In this document: piece by piece, positions 52,636 to 61,444 of the stretch | How positions within the stretch are numbered: position 1 is the first letter of the stretch | Layout of the letters: each line of letters begins with the position of its first letter | From: Ignavibacteria bacterium | Lineage (GTDB): Bacteria; Bacteroidota; Ignavibacteria; UBA10030; SZUA-254 | Assembly: GCA_016178595.1 (NCBI GenBank) | Contig: JACOSY010000034.1 | Span: 62,001 to 126,000 of the forward strand | Reading direction: 5' to 3' | Length of the DNA stretch: 64,000 nucleotides | Notes under the pieces: generated by a model | What the model saw: the letters and a program-made list of their open reading frames with translations, nothing else | Database searches by the model: none | Told to the model about the DNA's origin: nothing | Position numbers and translations under genes: made by a program

Positions 52636-53247
52636 TTAGGAAGGAATTCTCAATCGATCCCGCAAGATCGTTTTCATTCGCAGAAACGCACGCGCACGGT
52701 GACTCATGCGGTTTTTTACATCGATCGGTAATTCAGCGAATGTTTGATCAAAACCTTCGGGAACGAAGAGTGGATCGTATCCAAAGCCGCCGGTTCCGCG
52801 CAACTCTGTCGTGATCGTACCGCGGCAGATTCCTGCGGAGACTTCCTCGAAGTCATCGCCGACGAGTGCGGCAGCGCAACGAAACTGCGCGCCTCGTTTT
52901 TCTATCGACACACTCTTGAGTTCTCCAAGAAGCTTTCTGTTGTTATCCTCATACGATACTTTCTCTCCGGCATATCGTGCAGAAAAAACACCCGGTCGCA
53001 TCGCAAGCGCAAACACTTCCAGACCGGAGTCGTCGGCGAGTGTTGGAATACCTGTCTGCAAATAAATCTCCCTTGCCTTCTTTACGGCATTCTCCTCCAA
53101 TGTCTTTCCATCTTCGACAACGTGCGGGAAATCGGAAAAGTCTCGAAGCGTCTTGATCCGGATGGATAAGTCGCCGAGGATCGCAGTGATTTCTCTAACC
53201 TTTCCCGGATTGCTGGTGGCAAGGACAACAATGCGTGGAAGTATCAT
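52636..53247 (-). CDS. rdgB: RdgB/HAM1 non-canonical purine NTP pyrophosphatase
   Basis: 203 residues from ATG 53247 (AGAGAG upstream). Landmarks: V-L-A-T-S-N-P-G-K-V-R-E-I, G-K-T-L-E-E-N-A-V-K-K-A, A-D-D-S-G-L-E-V, G-V-F-S-A-R-Y-A-G, and G-F-G-Y-D-P-L-F near 155, S-H-R at the end. It hydrolyses ITP, XTP and dITP to the monophosphates, keeping them out of nucleic acids. It lies 37 bp after radA on the same strand. Confidence 0.94.
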   Translation of the reverse strand: MILPRIVVLATSNPGKVREITAILGDLSIRIKTLRDFSDFPHVVEDGKTLEENAVKKAREIYLQTGIPTLADDSGLEVFALAMRPGVFSARYAGEKVSYEDNNRKLLGELKSVSIEKRGAQFRCAAALVGDDFEEVSAGICRGTITTELRGTGGFGYDPLFVPEGFDQTFAELPIDVKNRMSHRARAFLRMKTILRDRLRIPS

Positions 53248-53284
53248 CTCTCTGTGAATACTCGGAGTGATCATTGAGAAGTAA

Positions 53285-54649
53285 TTAATGGAGGACAGCT
53301 TTGATTGCCTCTTCGATACGATCCACGCCAACTACTTTGATTCCATCGGTGCGCATCATGCCTTTCAGATTTCCTTTCGGCACGATGATCTGATCGAAGC
53401 CCAGCTTCGCCGCTTCCTGGACCCGCTTCTCGATCTGGCTGACGGTTCGTACTTCACCGGCCAAACCGATCTCCCCGACGGCGACACTCTGCGAATCGAT
53501 CGGTACATCACGCATACTGGAGATGATTGACGCGGCAATCCCTAAATCAACCGCCGGTTCATCCACGCGCACACCGCCTGCGATATTGACAAAGACATCG
53601 TATTGGCCAAGCGCCATACCGAGTCTTTTTTCCAGCACGGCGATGAGCAAGCTGAGTCTGCGGTAATCGAACCCGGTCGTGTTTCTCTGGGGAACATTGT
53701 AACTTGTCGGAGTAACCAGCGCCTGCACTTCGATCAGAATCGGCCGTGTCCCTTCAAGACTCGCAACCACTGTAGAGCCGGACGCGCCGTATGATCGCTC
53801 AGAGAGAAACACTTCCGATGGATTCTTGACTTCCATCAATCCGACATCGCGCATCTCGAAGACGCCAATTTCATTCGTCGAGCCGAAGCGATTCTTGATT
53901 GCCCGAAGGATGCGGTACGCATAGTGACGTTCTCCCTCGAATTGCAGAACCGTATCGACCATGTGCTCGATGACCTTCGGGCCGGCAATCACTCCTTCCT
54001 TCGTCACGTGTCCGATGAGAAATGTGGGAATGGCCCTGCTCTTTGCAATGCGAGTGAACAGCGCCGTCGATTCTCGAACCTGCGCAACGCTCCCGGGTGA
54101 GCTTTCGAATTGCGGCCGGTACATCGTCTGAATCGAATCGACAATGATAACATCCGGCGGTGCGCGTTCGATTACCCCGGCGATCACTTCCACATTTGTT
54201 TCGGATAAGACGAGCAAAGACTCCGACGACGTGAAATTCAATCGTTCAGCACGAAGCTTGATTTGCCGCGCAGATTCTTCGCCGGAGATATACAGGACAA
54301 CCCGCCCTTGAAGTTGCGCGGCAAGCTGAAGCATCAACGTAGACTTGCCCACGCCCGGATCGCCGCCAAGAAGTATCACCGAACCGGGCACAATGCCGCC
54401 GCCTAAGACGCGATCGAATTCTGCGATGTTCGTTTGCAGACGTTCGTCTTCGGCGACGTCAACTTCGGTAAGCCGAACGATAGCTGCGCCGGCTTTCGCG
54501 CCGGCTGGCCGCCGGGCTTTTGCTGTGGACCGTTCAGTGATCTCTTCGACGAACGTATTCCATTCGCCGCAGTTCGGACAGCGACCGATCCAGCGGGGAG
54601 ATTCGTAGGCACAATTCTGACAAACATATTTCGATTGAACTTTCGCCAT
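53285..54649 (-). CDS. radA: DNA repair protein RadA/Sms
   Basis: 454 residues. The zinc ribbon C-Q-N-C ... C-P-N-C-G-E-W is at the N-terminus. The RecA-like core has Walker A G-G-D-P-G-V-G-K-S-T and the RadA-specific K-N-R-F-G-S-T-N-E-I-G. The C-terminal Lon-like domain has D-L-G-I-A and G-E-I-G-L-A-G-E-V-R. It promotes branch migration in recombination. It lies 4 bp downstream of nadK and 37 bp upstream of rdgB, all on the same strand. Confidence 0.96.
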   Translation of the reverse strand: MAKVQSKYVCQNCAYESPRWIGRCPNCGEWNTFVEEITERSTAKARRPAGAKAGAAIVRLTEVDVAEDERLQTNIAEFDRVLGGGIVPGSVILLGGDPGVGKSTLMLQLAAQLQGRVVLYISGEESARQIKLRAERLNFTSSESLLVLSETNVEVIAGVIERAPPDVIIVDSIQTMYRPQFESSPGSVAQVRESTALFTRIAKSRAIPTFLIGHVTKEGVIAGPKVIEHMVDTVLQFEGERHYAYRILRAIKNRFGSTNEIGVFEMRDVGLMEVKNPSEVFLSERSYGASGSTVVASLEGTRPILIEVQALVTPTSYNVPQRNTTGFDYRRLSLLIAVLEKRLGMALGQYDVFVNIAGGVRVDEPAVDLGIAASIISSMRDVPIDSQSVAVGEIGLAGEVRTVSQIEKRVQEAAKLGFDQIIVPKGNLKGMMRTDGIKVVGVDRIEEAIKAVLH

Positions 54650-54653
54650 GCGC

Positions 54654-55550
54654 TTATTTCTTCGGTCCGATTCGAATGTCGCTTCCCCACATCAGCTTTG
54701 CACGCAGCACGTCGAAGTATGAGCGGTTCGGGCGTCTCATGAACTTGACAGTGTACGAATCTTTCTGAATTGTAAATACAGCGGGAAGTTGATAGAATCC
54801 TTCCGCAAAGCCATCCGCTGTGAGATGCACAGGTTTCGATCCATCATCGACAACAACACGAATGACACTGCTATCCGGTACAACAACGGGACGAGCAGTC
54901 AGTGTGTGAGGTGAAATCGGCGTGATCGCAATAACCCCGCTCTGCGGCGTGATAATCGGTCCCCCGCTTGCGAGCGAATAGGCAGTCGACCCGGTTGGCG
55001 TTGCAACGATCAGACCATCCGCTGTCAGCGTCACGAGATACTGTCCATCAACCGAGACGCGCAAGTGAATAACGCGCGGTGAGCGACCCCGGTCGATTGC
55101 GATTTCATTCAGCGCAGAGTAAGCATGGATAGTGTGACCGTCATCCGCCTCTGCTTTCAATATTGCCCGATCTTCGATCGTCATGCGGCCATTGAAGAGA
55201 TCGTCAAGACAATCCGTCAATTTATCGACCGACACTTCCGCCATGAATCCAAGCTTGCCAAGGTTGACACCAAGGATCGGCGTTCCGCTATTGCCGACGA
55301 TCCGTGCTGCGGCAAGCATTGTTCCATCGCCGCCGAGAGAGATGAGGACATCACAGCGCTTCGGGATATCCCCTTCAGACACAAATTGATCCGTTGTGAC
55401 AACCATCGTCCCGCTCGCTTGATTCAGCCACGCTCCGAGTTCATCGTGTACAATAAACTGTGCATTCCGCTTTCGCAAATACGAGAGAAGATTTTCCGAA
55501 ACCTCCTTCAGAGCAGGCTTTCTTACGTTGCCTATGATACCAAAGATCAT
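54654..55550 (-). CDS. nadK: NAD kinase
   Basis: 298 residues. The key motif is I-S-L-G-G-D-G-T-M-L-A-A-A (near residue 73), followed by G-V-N-L-G-K-L-G-F and T-P-T-G-S-T-A-Y-S-L-A-S-G-G-P. It makes NADP from NAD. It overlaps DUF1844 by 4 bp (55547-55550) and is followed by radA 4 bp later. Confidence 0.96.
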   Translation of the reverse strand: MIFGIIGNVRKPALKEVSENLLSYLRKRNAQFIVHDELGAWLNQASGTMVVTTDQFVSEGDIPKRCDVLISLGGDGTMLAAARIVGNSGTPILGVNLGKLGFMAEVSVDKLTDCLDDLFNGRMTIEDRAILKAEADDGHTIHAYSALNEIAIDRGRSPRVIHLRVSVDGQYLVTLTADGLIVATPTGSTAYSLASGGPIITPQSGVIAITPISPHTLTARPVVVPDSSVIRVVVDDGSKPVHLTADGFAEGFYQLPAVFTIQKDSYTVKFMRRPNRSYFDVLRAKLMWGSDIRIGPKK

Positions 55551-55876
55551 GGCGCGGGTGTCGTGGTTGTGGCCTGTTGTGGTGCGGCACTCTGCTGCTG
55601 ACTCCCGGCTTGTGCTTTGGTTACTTCATCAACGTAATTGAGTTTTAGCTCGCTCAACACCGTCGAGAGTATCCTCTCTTCGTCGTTGGAAAGATTTCCC
55701 TTCATCTTCACATGCATCATTTCCAGCATGTCGATGGAAATCTGCGCTTGCGGCAGGTCTTGTTCGATCTTGTCGGTCAGGGGATTCTTCAGCTTGCCCA
55801 TGTGTTGAAGCGCAGCAGCTTGAAAAAGAGCAACGAGCTGTGTCAGTAGAAGTGTGTTTTTTTCATGCACGTTCAT
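55547..55876 (-). CDS. DUF1844 protein
   Basis: 109 residues from ATG 55876, where AGGGAAGG lies 5 nt before the ATG; a longer frame to 55927 is unlikely. The body (L-L-T-Q-L-V-A-L-F-Q-A-A-A-L-Q-H-M-G-K, I-D-M-L-E-M-M-H-V-K-M-K-G-N-L) matches DUF1844. The C-terminal ~25 residues are Gln-, Ala- and Thr-rich, probably disordered. Role unknown, though it often travels with housekeeping genes such as nadK in this lineage. Confidence 0.82.
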   Translation of the reverse strand: MNVHEKNTLLLTQLVALFQAAALQHMGKLKNPLTDKIEQDLPQAQISIDMLEMMHVKMKGNLSNDEERILSTVLSELKLNYVDEVTKAQAGSQQQSAAPQQATTTTPAP

Positions 55877-55923
55877 AGTAACCTTCCCTTTTCTTACGAT
55901 TGTAGAGAATTCAGCGTTGAAAA

Positions 55924-56706
55924 TCAAACGGCATCATGATTCTTTTCCGATGGGTGTTCAAATTCCCACACCTTCGCATACTTGGTGAATACGTACGCCG
56001 CGGACAGCAGTGAGAGGATGAGACCATGCATTCCATCCAGAAAGCCCTGCCGCAGAATGTACATCTTGAAGAACAGAAATGGCGGACGTACGAGTACATC
56101 GTACATCGAAAAATTTTTCTTGCCCTGCACGACATCACGTGCTGCGAGGGAGGTGTAGCGATTGAATTTCATGAAATAGTGATAGAGGTTATCGTCGGTA
56201 TAGTGAAGAAGATCGTTCTTCAATCTACCGATCGCACCGGCGATCTCCAACCGCTCATGGACATGCTGCGTTGTGAATCGCCCGCTCGACTTTCTGAAGA
56301 GCCGGACGACATATCCCGGATACCATCCACAGTGTTTGATCCATGCACCAAGGAAGTATGCCCGGCGGGCAACTTCGTACGCATTGATCTCATGAGAAGA
56401 CTGAGAGAGGATGTGTTGGATTTCTGTTGAAAGCTCCGGTGTCACGCGCTCATCGGCATCAAGCCAGAGCACCCAATCATGTTCGACATGCTCGAGTGCA
56501 AAGTTCTTTGCCTCGCCATAGCCCTTCCATTCGACAACGTACACTTTCTTTGTTACGGTACGCGCCAGCTCAACTGTACGATCATTGCTCCTTGCATCTA
56601 CGACCACAACATCGGTTGCCCAGGAGACGCTCGCGAGACATTCAATGATGTTGCGCTCCTCATTCCGCGTAATCACAATGACCGAAAGATTTGTCGATAC
56701 GTGCAC
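55924..56706 (-). CDS. Family 2 glycosyltransferase, WaaE/KdtX-like
   Basis: 260 residues from GTG 56706, chosen because GGAGG is 8 nt upstream and the start overlaps the stop of the O-antigen ligase by one base. The GT-A fold has L-S-V-I-V-I-T-R-N-E-E, D-A-R-S-N-D-R-T, W-L-D-A-D-E-R, then W-Y-P-G-Y-V-V-R-L-F. The last ~90 residues include hydrophobic segments. Members attach a hexose to the LPS inner core. It lies in a run of envelope-glycan genes through 61.4 kb; the sugar is not deducible. Confidence 0.85.
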   Translation of the reverse strand: MHVSTNLSVIVITRNEERNIIECLASVSWATDVVVVDARSNDRTVELARTVTKKVYVVEWKGYGEAKNFALEHVEHDWVLWLDADERVTPELSTEIQHILSQSSHEINAYEVARRAYFLGAWIKHCGWYPGYVVRLFRKSSGRFTTQHVHERLEIAGAIGRLKNDLLHYTDDNLYHYFMKFNRYTSLAARDVVQGKKNFSMYDVLVRPPFLFFKMYILRQGFLDGMHGLILSLLSAAYVFTKYAKVWEFEHPSEKNHDAV

Positions 56707-57908
56707 TACTGCACCTCCGCCGACTTTGTACCGGCAAGCCGCTGAGAGACCAGCGCCAATCCAACGGTAAACCATAGCAGCACGGCAATTTCATGATCGC
56801 CAAAATTCCACTCAAACAAGCCGTTGATGTGGAAGCTGATGTAGGCGGCCAAACATCCGACCGCCACACTCCCCTCCAACCATTTTGTCGAAGTCGCTCG
56901 GACAGCCTCTCGCTCGAGTAAAAAGATCTTTACAAAAATTGCCGTTATCGCGGCGAAGCCGAATATCCCTAACGTCACCAGAAGCATCATAATGTTGTTG
57001 TGAAGATGACCGCCTTCTGCAGTATCGATCGGGACAATGTACGTAATGTAATACTTTCGCAAATCCACATCGCCAAATCCGGTGAGAGGACGATCGAGAA
57101 ACATCCTCCACCCCGTCGCAATCATGTGAATGCGCGTCAGGTTGGACGTCATCATGGGATCGAAGATGCTTGCAGCGCGCGTTCGAAAATCTGTTGGCGC
57201 AAACGCCAGGAAAAGAATGATGAGCAAGAGGAGTGCAATGAGGATTTTCTTGCTCTTGACAATTCCGATAGTGATGACGCCGGCGATAAATCCGAGCCAC
57301 GAGCTGCGCGTCTGTGTCAGAATGAGGCCGATGAGAAGCGGAACGCAACCGATCATTGCAAAAACCTTCCATTTTCGAGGCGTGCCCTGATGCAGTACGA
57401 ATGGAATAAGGAGCAAGAGTGCAATCATCTTAATCCCACCTTCCGTCAGGAAGTATTGGAACAAGGAGACACGCAGGAAATGACCACCAGCCTCCGTTAA
57501 AGAGAATAATTCTGCAAACGAGAGAATCGCTGCAATCCCTCCGAAAAAAACGATCGACATCTTCAGTTTTTGTTGGTCGTCGATAGAGGTAAGAACGAGG
57601 TAGACGAACGAGATAAGAAACAGCCGTTTAGCATTAACAAGGGAATTCACTGTTTCCTGAGAAAAGACGGCGACGAGCAGCTCGGCGGCAGCGTAAGCGA
57701 TAAAAAGCATATCGAGCTTCGTGCGCGGGAACGACGACCCTTTGGTTGCCACGAGGAATACCACCCAGAGTACGATTGCAGTTCCCATCGCGATCGAGGA
57801 GATTGCAACAGAGAATGTAACGCCGGCCGCAGCGAGAACGGTAAAAAAATAGATGAGGAGCCGAAGACGGGTGAAACGGAACGCATCGGAAATGAGAGGA
57901 ACCGTCAT
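56706..57908 (-). CDS. O-antigen ligase family protein (WaaL/Wzy_C)
   Basis: 400 residues with about ten to twelve hydrophobic segments. The O-antigen ligase hallmarks are R-S-S-W-L-G-F in the middle, a large extracytoplasmic loop containing W-R-M-F-L-D-R-P-L-T-G-F-G, and H-L-H-N-N. It joins O-polysaccharide to lipid A core, or, if a polymerase, extends it. Between MsbA and the GT2 gene; the neighbouring stop and start codons overlap, so the block is one operon. Confidence 0.87.
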   Translation of the reverse strand: MTVPLISDAFRFTRLRLLIYFFTVLAAAGVTFSVAISSIAMGTAIVLWVVFLVATKGSSFPRTKLDMLFIAYAAAELLVAVFSQETVNSLVNAKRLFLISFVYLVLTSIDDQQKLKMSIVFFGGIAAILSFAELFSLTEAGGHFLRVSLFQYFLTEGGIKMIALLLLIPFVLHQGTPRKWKVFAMIGCVPLLIGLILTQTRSSWLGFIAGVITIGIVKSKKILIALLLLIILFLAFAPTDFRTRAASIFDPMMTSNLTRIHMIATGWRMFLDRPLTGFGDVDLRKYYITYIVPIDTAEGGHLHNNIMMLLVTLGIFGFAAITAIFVKIFLLEREAVRATSTKWLEGSVAVGCLAAYISFHINGLFEWNFGDHEIAVLLWFTVGLALVSQRLAGTKSAEVQ

Positions 57909-59764
57909 ACGCGGAATTGGAGTTCGTATAACTTCCTATAGAGACCATTTGGATTCGCGATCAACTCGGCGTGCTTCCCTACCTCCACAATTTGTCCGTC
58001 GTTTAAAACAACAATACGATCGGCGTGCTGCACGGTCGAAAGACGATGCGCGATGACAATCGATGTACGCCCCGCCATCAGGTGATCGATCGCCTCTTGC
58101 ACGAGAATTTCCGATTCGGTATCAAGCGCCGACGTAGCTTCATCGAGAATGAGGATGGGAGGATTCTTCAAGATTGCCCGTGCAAGTGAAAGGCGTTGAC
58201 GTTCACCACCGGAGAGCTTCACACCGCGCTCGCCGATAATGTTGTCATAACTTCCGGGCATCTCCACAATAAAATTGTGCGCGTTTGCCGCCTTGGCCGC
58301 CTCAATTATTTTTTCCAATGGACAATCGTCGAGTCCGTATGCAATATTATTCCTCACTGTATCGTTAAAAAGAATCGTCTCCTGTGTAACAACGCCGATC
58401 TTTTCACGCAGCGACTGTACATCAACATCTCGCAAGTCATTACCATCAATGAAAATACCGCCTGAAGACGGATCGTAAAATCGCGGGACCAGATCGACCA
58501 GCGTCGTCTTCCCGCTGCCACTGGGACCAACGATTGCAACGACTTCTCCTTTCTTAACGTTCATGTTGATGTTCCGAAGAACGCCATCTTGCCCGTTTGT
58601 CTTTATGTCGTATGAAAAATTTACATTTCTGAATTCAATCGACGAACGGAAATCCTGTAATACTGTCGCATCGCTTCGACTGGTGATACTCGGCTTTGTG
58701 TCGAGAATTTCGAAGATTCTCTTCCCTGCTGCGCTTGCCTCTTGAATACGATTGTTGACATTCGTGAGTTCTTTGATGGGAGGCATAACCTGGAAAATAA
58801 TGAAGAGAAAGCTCAGGAACTCACTTGCATTCAGATTATGTTCGATGAGGATTTGCTTCCCGCCGAACCAGATGATGATCGCGCCGGCGATGACGCTCAG
58901 GATTTCCGTCATCGGCGAAGCAAGGTCGCGGATGCGTGTGATCGTGATAAGCGAACGGAAGTAGCGATTTGTCTGCTTCGAAAATTTCTCATTCTCAAAG
59001 TTTTCCATGCCGAATGCCTTCACAACCTTGACGCCCGAGATCGTTTCCTGCAAGACCGAGGTAATGTCGGCGAGTCGTTCCTGCGAGATGCCTCGCTCCT
59101 TATGGAGGCGAATAGCGATAAGGCTGATGATGAAGAGCGCGAATGGGAAGACCAGAAATGAAATGAGTGTTAACTTCCAGCTTATTGAGATTGCAAGTCC
59201 AAGGAACACGATGATGAGCAGCGGCTCGCGGATAAGAGTCACGAAGAGTGCGCTGATACCGCCGTTAATAACCGTGACGTCGTTTGTGACACGCGAGATC
59301 AATTCTCCGGTTCGCTCGTTGGTGAAGTACCCCAGCGGCAAGTCATGCAAGTGTCGATAGAGTGCATTCCGCAAATCCCGAATGACTCCCTCTTCGGCGT
59401 AGTTCATGAGAAAGGACTGCAGGTAGCCGAAGAAATTCTTGAGAACAAACGCAACAATGAGAATGATACAAATTCTGAAAAGCGCGTCAATCTGTGTTCC
59501 CTGAAAAACAGACTCGATGAACCATTGCTTCATATTTCCTACGACAGAAGAGATTGGGAACGGAACCTTGAGCGATTCCGTTGCTGCTTGTGTGGCTCTC
59601 ATTCGCTCCGGATGAAATAAAATATCCAACAGCGGGATAAAAAGATAGATAGAGACGCCGCTGAAGATCGAGTAGAAGATTGTACAGAGCACCGAGGTCG
59701 AGATATGCTTCCAGTACGATCGTGCGAAGCGAACGATGCGGAGGTATGTGCTGAAATTTTTCAT
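57905..59764 (-). CDS. ABC exporter, MsbA-like (lipid A flippase type)
   Basis: 619 residues from ATG 59764; the 27 codons further upstream are discarded as Cys- and Arg-rich noise. Six membrane segments in residues ~20-330, then an ATPase domain with G-P-S-G-S-G-K-T-T, Q-loop V-V-T-Q-E-T, L-S-G-G-E-R-Q-R, I-L-I-L-D-E-A-T-S-A-L-D and I-A-H-R-L. Like MsbA it would flip lipid A-core across the inner membrane. Next to WaaL-like and GT2 genes, which supports the lipid assignment. It overlaps the ligase gene by 4 bp. Confidence 0.88.
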   Translation of the reverse strand: MKNFSTYLRIVRFARSYWKHISTSVLCTIFYSIFSGVSIYLFIPLLDILFHPERMRATQAATESLKVPFPISSVVGNMKQWFIESVFQGTQIDALFRICIILIVAFVLKNFFGYLQSFLMNYAEEGVIRDLRNALYRHLHDLPLGYFTNERTGELISRVTNDVTVINGGISALFVTLIREPLLIIVFLGLAISISWKLTLISFLVFPFALFIISLIAIRLHKERGISQERLADITSVLQETISGVKVVKAFGMENFENEKFSKQTNRYFRSLITITRIRDLASPMTEILSVIAGAIIIWFGGKQILIEHNLNASEFLSFLFIIFQVMPPIKELTNVNNRIQEASAAGKRIFEILDTKPSITSRSDATVLQDFRSSIEFRNVNFSYDIKTNGQDGVLRNINMNVKKGEVVAIVGPSGSGKTTLVDLVPRFYDPSSGGIFIDGNDLRDVDVQSLREKIGVVTQETILFNDTVRNNIAYGLDDCPLEKIIEAAKAANAHNFIVEMPGSYDNIIGERGVKLSGGERQRLSLARAILKNPPILILDEATSALDTESEILVQEAIDHLMAGRTSIVIAHRLSTVQHADRIVVLNDGQIVEVGKHAELIANPNGLYRKLYELQFRV

Positions 59765-59771
59765 GTTCGGA

Positions 59772-60623
59772 TCACTCCGTCGCGCGCTGCAGTTTGCGCA
59801 AGCCGTTCTGACACAGCGGGTTCCGTCGCTGAACGACTTCCTCAAAAATCGTTCTGTTTTCCTCCCCCACCCTGGTTGCCGGATGGAAGAGATGATAGAG
59901 GATCGCGAGATAGCGGAGTGTCGCGAACCTCACTCCGGTTAATTCCAGCCGGAAGGCGATGTCAGTATCTTCTCCGATTCCCGCTGCATGATAGTCTTCG
60001 TTGAAGCCGTTGATCGACTCGAGCGCTTTCTTCTCCGCTGAAAAATTACATCCGAGGATTCTCGCTTTGTTTCGGTGCAGCAGACGGCGGATCAATGAAT
60101 TCTCGATGCGAATAGCGTCTTCGAGATTGCTGCTTCGCGCCATGAGTCCGTCCAACCACACGACTGGCGATAATTTCTCAAACTCACCTGACCGAATACC
60201 TTCGAGTGTCAGACGATCTGTAAGCTGTTTGCTCAAATTCATCCTCCGGCCACACAGAACAGTGTTCGACTGCCGGTTCGACCAATGATCGCTCAGGAAT
60301 TGATGATGCGGCATGCAGTCGCCATCGATGAAGACCAGGTAATCCGACTGCGCCACGTTGATCGCCTTGTTCAACATAACGTTCTTCCGAAATCCAACAT
60401 CCTCCTGCCACTGGTGCTGGATTGGAAACGATACTTCTATCCGCGTTCGATCGAGAAGTTTCCGAATGTCCGGACCAGATCCGTCATCGGCAATCACAAT
60501 TTCGAAGTCTTGAAACGTCTGACGCTTGAGCGCTTCAACGATGAACTCCAAATATCGCACTTCGTTGTAGACCGCAATGACGAGTGAGAGCAACGGCCGC
60601 GCGCTACGCTGTGCGATGCTCAC
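59772..60623 (-). CDS. Family 2 glycosyltransferase (galactosyltransferase-type C-terminus)
   Basis: 283 residues from GTG 60623, which overlaps the preceding gene's stop (GTGA); the longer frame to 60707 is unsupported. The GT-A motifs are L-S-L-V-I-A-V-Y-N-E, I-A-D-D-G-S-G, and F-I-D-G-D-C-M-P-H. The C-terminal half has G-C-N-F-S-A-E-K-K-A-L-E-S-I-N-G-F-N-E-D-Y, a glycosyltransferase domain of the chondroitin-polymerase type. It transfers a sugar to a growing glycan. Same cluster as the other two GT2 genes. Confidence 0.85.
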   Translation of the reverse strand: MSIAQRSARPLLSLVIAVYNEVRYLEFIVEALKRQTFQDFEIVIADDGSGPDIRKLLDRTRIEVSFPIQHQWQEDVGFRKNVMLNKAINVAQSDYLVFIDGDCMPHHQFLSDHWSNRQSNTVLCGRRMNLSKQLTDRLTLEGIRSGEFEKLSPVVWLDGLMARSSNLEDAIRIENSLIRRLLHRNKARILGCNFSAEKKALESINGFNEDYHAAGIGEDTDIAFRLELTGVRFATLRYLAILYHLFHPATRVGEENRTIFEEVVQRRNPLCQNGLRKLQRATE

Positions 60624-61438
60624 GCGCGCTTGTACGGTTGGAGTTCGACATTCGTCATCGGCGGCAGGAGCCCTTTGCCTTCCCGTTTCCGCATCCGGTA
60701 CTCCCACAGTTTCGCATAGAGTCCAAGCGTGTAGATGGCGCCAAGCGCCGCAAGGATGAATCCGACAAATCCATCCTTATAGCCTTTGTTGGAAATGAAC
60801 TTGCGGAAGAAGTGCGATGGCGGACTCAAAAAAATCTTGATCCAACTGATGTTGATGTTTGGATCCTCCCGAAGTTTATTCGAGACCTGAAGCGAAGTGT
60901 AATCGTTCATCTTGGCAAGATATTGCTCGATCGTAGCGTACGTGTAATGGTGGAGGAAGCCGTGTAATCGTCCCTTTTCACCGTCGACGGCGAAGCCTCC
61001 GTGGACTTCGGCGTGTTCGGCTCTATATTTTTCCCGACGAAAAAGTCTGAGCGTATAATCGGGATACCAGCCGCCGTGCATGATCCACCGACCGAGCACG
61101 GCAACCTTTCGGGGTACGTAGTATCCATCTTTCGTCTCGCGAGCGTTGATGATGCCTTTGATTTCTTCCATCAATTCGGACGAAACTTCCTCGTCAGCAT
61201 CAATATAGAAGAGCCAGCCGCCGGTTGCCTTTGCGAAGCCGCGTTCCCGCTGAGGTATATCACCGTCATACGAGTGCTGGAAGACGTGAGACGTGAACCG
61301 CCGCGCAAGCTCAACTGTGCGGTCGGTGCTGTAGGAATCGAGAACGATGATTTCATCCGCCCATCGCACGCTTTGCAGGCAGCGTTCGATATTCTTTTCC
61401 TCGTTGAAGGTGATGAGTATGACGGAGAGTGCGGCCAT
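60620..61438 (-). CDS. Family 2 glycosyltransferase, second WaaE/KdtX-like
   Basis: 272 residues: L-S-V-I-L-I-T-F-N-E-E-K-N-I, L-D-S-Y-S-T-D-R-T-V, F-Y-I-D-A-D-E-E, and H-G-G-W-Y-P-D-Y-T-L-R-L-F-R. Related to the gene at 55924 but clearly distinct. Two hydrophobic stretches near the C-terminus (F-V-G-F-I-L-A-A-L-G-A-I-Y-T-L-G-L). It lies 6 bp after leuS and starts the run of glycan genes. Confidence 0.88.
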   Translation of the reverse strand: MAALSVILITFNEEKNIERCLQSVRWADEIIVLDSYSTDRTVELARRFTSHVFQHSYDGDIPQRERGFAKATGGWLFYIDADEEVSSELMEEIKGIINARETKDGYYVPRKVAVLGRWIMHGGWYPDYTLRLFRREKYRAEHAEVHGGFAVDGEKGRLHGFLHHYTYATIEQYLAKMNDYTSLQVSNKLREDPNINISWIKIFLSPPSHFFRKFISNKGYKDGFVGFILAALGAIYTLGLYAKLWEYRMRKREGKGLLPPMTNVELQPYKRA

Positions 61439-61444
61439 TAATTC